8,344 nucleotides of DNA from a bacterium (GTDB lineage Bacteria > Hydrogenedentota > Hydrogenedentia > Hydrogenedentiales > SLHB01), in NCBI GenBank assembly GCA_024231375.1, contig JAAEQP010000959.1, positions 1 to 8,344 of the forward strand, read 5' to 3'. Positions 6,730 through 8,344 of the stretch are shown in pieces (positions within the stretch are counted from its first letter, which is position 1; every line of letters starts with the position of its first letter). Under the pieces are notes generated by a model. It was not told the DNA's origin. It worked only from the letters and a program-made list of their open reading frames with translations, and did no database searches. The position numbers and the translations under genes were made by a program.

Positions 6730-7732
6730 CTTTCCCCTGTGCCCCCGCGCTCAGTCGGGCGTCAATCCGTGACAGAGCATGATAGATCACGTCTCCAACG
6801 GCCTGCAAACTCTCCACGGCGACATGATCGACCGTGTCCTCGCTTGTGTGCCAAAGACGCGTGTGCTGCAACGCGGACCCACCGTATTCCGCGTCCACCA
6901 ACGCCATGGACGGCACACCCGCCCCACGGAAGGCGAGGTGGCTTCCCTGGATGGTACGGCTGCCGGTGAGGAAGTTGCGGTCGTATCCGAGCTCGGCGGC
7001 CGGGTCCCAGACGATGCGTACGAGCCATCGGGGCGACTGCGCGTCGTGGCGCACTCCAAGGTATCGGTCGCCGAGGCCCAATGGGCAGATAACTGCTTTG
7101 ATGTCAGCGAGTTGCCGCCGTTCACGAAGCCTCGCTACCAAGGCGGCGCTCCCGTGAAGGCCTTGATCGTCTTCGCCAAGCGGCTGCGATCCGTCCAGAA
7201 ACACGCACCAAACCGTGCATCCGTCGCGGGCGGTCCCCAGGGTGCGCGCCATTTCCAGGAGCCATGCGATACCGCAGGCGCTTCCGTTGGCCCCCACGTA
7301 GTCGGGGTCGTCGACCGGCGCGGCGTCGTAGTGTACGACCAGTATCACGGTGCCCGGAGCGGTGCCTTTGCTGGCGCACCAGAGATTGTTCAGCGACCGC
7401 GGTCCTTCGGTCGTTTCGACGCGAAAGGGTTGATTCTGGACGTCGAGGCCCGCTGCACCCAGTTCGGACCGGATGAGGTCCCGCACGCTGGCATGACCGT
7501 CCGTACCAACGGCCCGAGGACCCAGGGCCACGATCCGCTCGAGGTCGCGGAAGGCGCGGTCGCCGCGGAACAGGGAGGCCTGGGGACCCAGTTTCACCTG
7601 CTGCCCCTCGTCGCGGCTGGTGAACCGTTTGAGCGCCGTGGCGGACAAGATCAGAAACAGAAAGGCGAGCACACCGGCCGCCACAATCACTTTGATGGCC
7701 GTTTGGCCGCTATTGGACGCGCCAGGACCCAT
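6689..7732 (-). CDS. Membrane-anchored glutaminyl-cyclase/M28-like protein with degenerate active site
   Basis: 347 residues from the ATG at 7732, chosen because GGGAGGGG lies 9 nt upstream; a TTG at 7768 would add 12 residues. Residues about 12-34 form a signal anchor, so the domain faces outside the cytoplasm. The rest follows glutaminyl-peptide cyclotransferase/M28 order: RIVALGPRAVGTDGH (67-80), VVHYDAAP (132-139), DYVGANGSACG (144-154), CVFLDGSQPLG (176-186), GLHGSAALVARL (191-202), LWHTSEDT (293-300). Compared with the QC motifs GATDSA, FFDGEE, LLDLIG and WHT, the metal Asp is G150, the catalytic/metal Glu pair is S182-Q183, and the shuttle Asp is P217; only W294-H295 and the HYD remain. 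It therefore probably lacks cyclase or zinc-peptidase activity. The reading frame is intact, so this is not an obvious pseudogene. The family assignment rests on motif recall. Confidence 0.82.
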   Translation of the reverse strand: MGPGASNSGQTAIKVIVAAGVLAFLFLILSATALKRFTSRDEGQQVKLGPQASLFRGDRAFRDLERIVALGPRAVGTDGHASVRDLIRSELGAAGLDVQNQPFRVETTEGPRSLNNLWCASKGTAPGTVILVVHYDAAPVDDPDYVGANGSACGIAWLLEMARTLGTARDGCTVWCVFLDGSQPLGEDDQGLHGSAALVARLRERRQLADIKAVICPLGLGDRYLGVRHDAQSPRWLVRIVWDPAAELGYDRNFLTGSRTIQGSHLAFRGAGVPSMALVDAEYGGSALQHTRLWHTSEDTVDHVAVESLQAVGDVIYHALSRIDARLSAGAQGKDGLTSRGNGTLVH

Positions 7733-7751
7733 GAATCGATTCCCCTCCCTT

Positions 7752-8153
7752 TCAGCGCCGCGCCGCAAGAAGCGAGCGTGGCACGATGCGATAGCGAATC
7801 ACGTCTTCTTCCCTCCGAACCAGATTCGCCAGCCTGTGCAGGCCATCCAGAATCACCAACAGCGAACCGAATCTGACGGTTTCTACAGGGAAGGACACGT
7901 CCACCACCTCGATTCTAGCATAGCGCACAGGATACGTCTCCGGATGCAGAAGAACGTCACGAGGACGCAGGTCGAAAATCGCGCTGGGCGACCGTGAAGC
8001 CCAGAACGGATAGTCCAGGTGCCACCGGAAATGGGCAACGCGGCCCGCGTGAACCGGCACGTCGGTTTCCCACAGGCGTTCGGGGCGCCACCTGAGGTCG
8101 AAGTACTCGCGCATCTCCTTCGGGAAGCGGTCTGTGATGCGGCTTGAGGACAC
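7752..8153 (-). CDS. Small ParB/sulfiredoxin-fold-like protein
   Basis: 133 residues from the GTG at 8153, preferred because GGAG lies 6 nt upstream; TTG starts at 8192 and 8186 are possible but have no ribosome site, and an in-frame stop at 8226 bounds the gene. The sequence has WHLDYPFW (44-51), RYARIEVVDVSFPV (77-90) and LLVILDGLHRLANL (98-111), followed by a strand IRYRIVP. The D-G-x-H-R-L motif after two strands is typical of ParB-like nuclease/sulfiredoxin-fold proteins and of small stand-alone 'ParB-like' hypotheticals. There is no helix-turn-helix or dimer domain of chromosomal ParB, so a segregation role is not supported. It is the first gene of the five-gene cluster, 19 nt ahead of the cyclase-like gene. 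Function unknown; nucleotide binding or hydrolysis is what the fold would allow. Confidence 0.72.
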   Translation of the reverse strand: MSSSRITDRFPKEMREYFDLRWRPERLWETDVPVHAGRVAHFRWHLDYPFWASRSPSAIFDLRPRDVLLHPETYPVRYARIEVVDVSFPVETVRFGSLLVILDGLHRLANLVRREEDVIRYRIVPRSLLAARR

Positions 8154-8344
8154 ACTCTGCTCCAGGTCCGGGCTCTCGGCAACCAAGGACAACAGGAGGC
8201 ATGATCTCCAGATCGAGGCCGCATATCAAGACTGTTGAAGCAGGGCAATCGCATTTGATCGTTTGTGGTCTGCCGCGTTCGGGGTCAGGCTCAGCAGGTC
8301 ATTCTCGCGATCGCCCCGTCATTACAAGTGTGCCACCTTCAAGC
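8154..8344 (-). other. Leader region of the five-gene cluster, no gene recognised
   Basis: No convincing coding frame was found here. The best promoter-like pair is TTGCCC, 17 bp, TATGCG on the minus strand, ending about 70 bp before the GTG at 8153, but both boxes are weak. The cluster could equally start beyond the window edge. Confidence 0.35.

Noticed and set aside
6779..7876. Long plus-strand open frame (365 codons) opposite the cyclase-like gene
   Set aside because: No recognisable motif and it spans two real genes and their junction. Shadow.
1..8344. CRISPR array, tRNA/rRNA, insertion sequence or integrase
   Set aside because: No regularly spaced repeats, no tRNA-like cloverleaf, no transposase or terminal inverted repeats were seen on reading both strands.

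Overview
The window is GC-rich (visibly well above half G+C), densely coding bacterial DNA from a Gram-negative-type cell. It carries a Sec signal peptide on a secreted glycosidase and a WaaL/Wzy-type polysaccharide ligase. A secreted GH2 enzyme, a ligase fused to TPRs, a TPR/zinc-ribbon membrane protein and frequent GTG/TTG starts would suit the PVC/Planctomycetes-like or Candidatus Hydrogenedentes-like lineages. That placement is inference from gene style only; no marker gene is present.

Layout, left to right. (1) Positions 1-1675, minus strand: a secreted glycoside hydrolase family 2 enzyme whose 3' end is cut off by the window edge. It has a clear signal peptide and both predicted catalytic glutamates. 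(2) Positions 1676-1822: a divergent intergenic region with a good sigma70-like promoter (TTGACA, 17 bp, TACCAT) for the glycosidase. (3) Positions 1823-3649, plus strand: an O-antigen-ligase-like polytopic membrane protein with C-terminal TPRs. (4) Positions 3650-3667: an 18-bp convergent junction holding a short hairpin. (5) Positions 3668-8153, minus strand: five tightly packed genes that look like one operon. In transcription order these are a small ParB/sulfiredoxin-like-fold protein, a membrane-anchored glutaminyl-cyclase/M28-like protein with a degenerate active site, a soluble GAF-domain histidine kinase, an 87-residue two-helix membrane protein with a lysine tail, and a TPR + zinc-ribbon + multi-TM protein. 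(6) Positions 8154-8344: leader of that operon, with no gene recognised.

The five-gene cluster is the most interesting part. It pairs a cytosolic sensor kinase with no response regulator in view, an M28-type fold that has lost three of its expected metal/catalytic acids plus a proton-shuttle Asp, and two membrane proteins of unknown role. A plausible but unproven reading is an uncharacterised envelope-sensing module: the pseudo-peptidase would bind rather than cut a ligand outside the membrane, with the kinase and TPR/zinc-ribbon protein acting inside. Nothing in the sequence proves that the members act together beyond their spacing and overlaps. Most large open frames on the opposite strand of these genes are shadows produced by the high G+C content.
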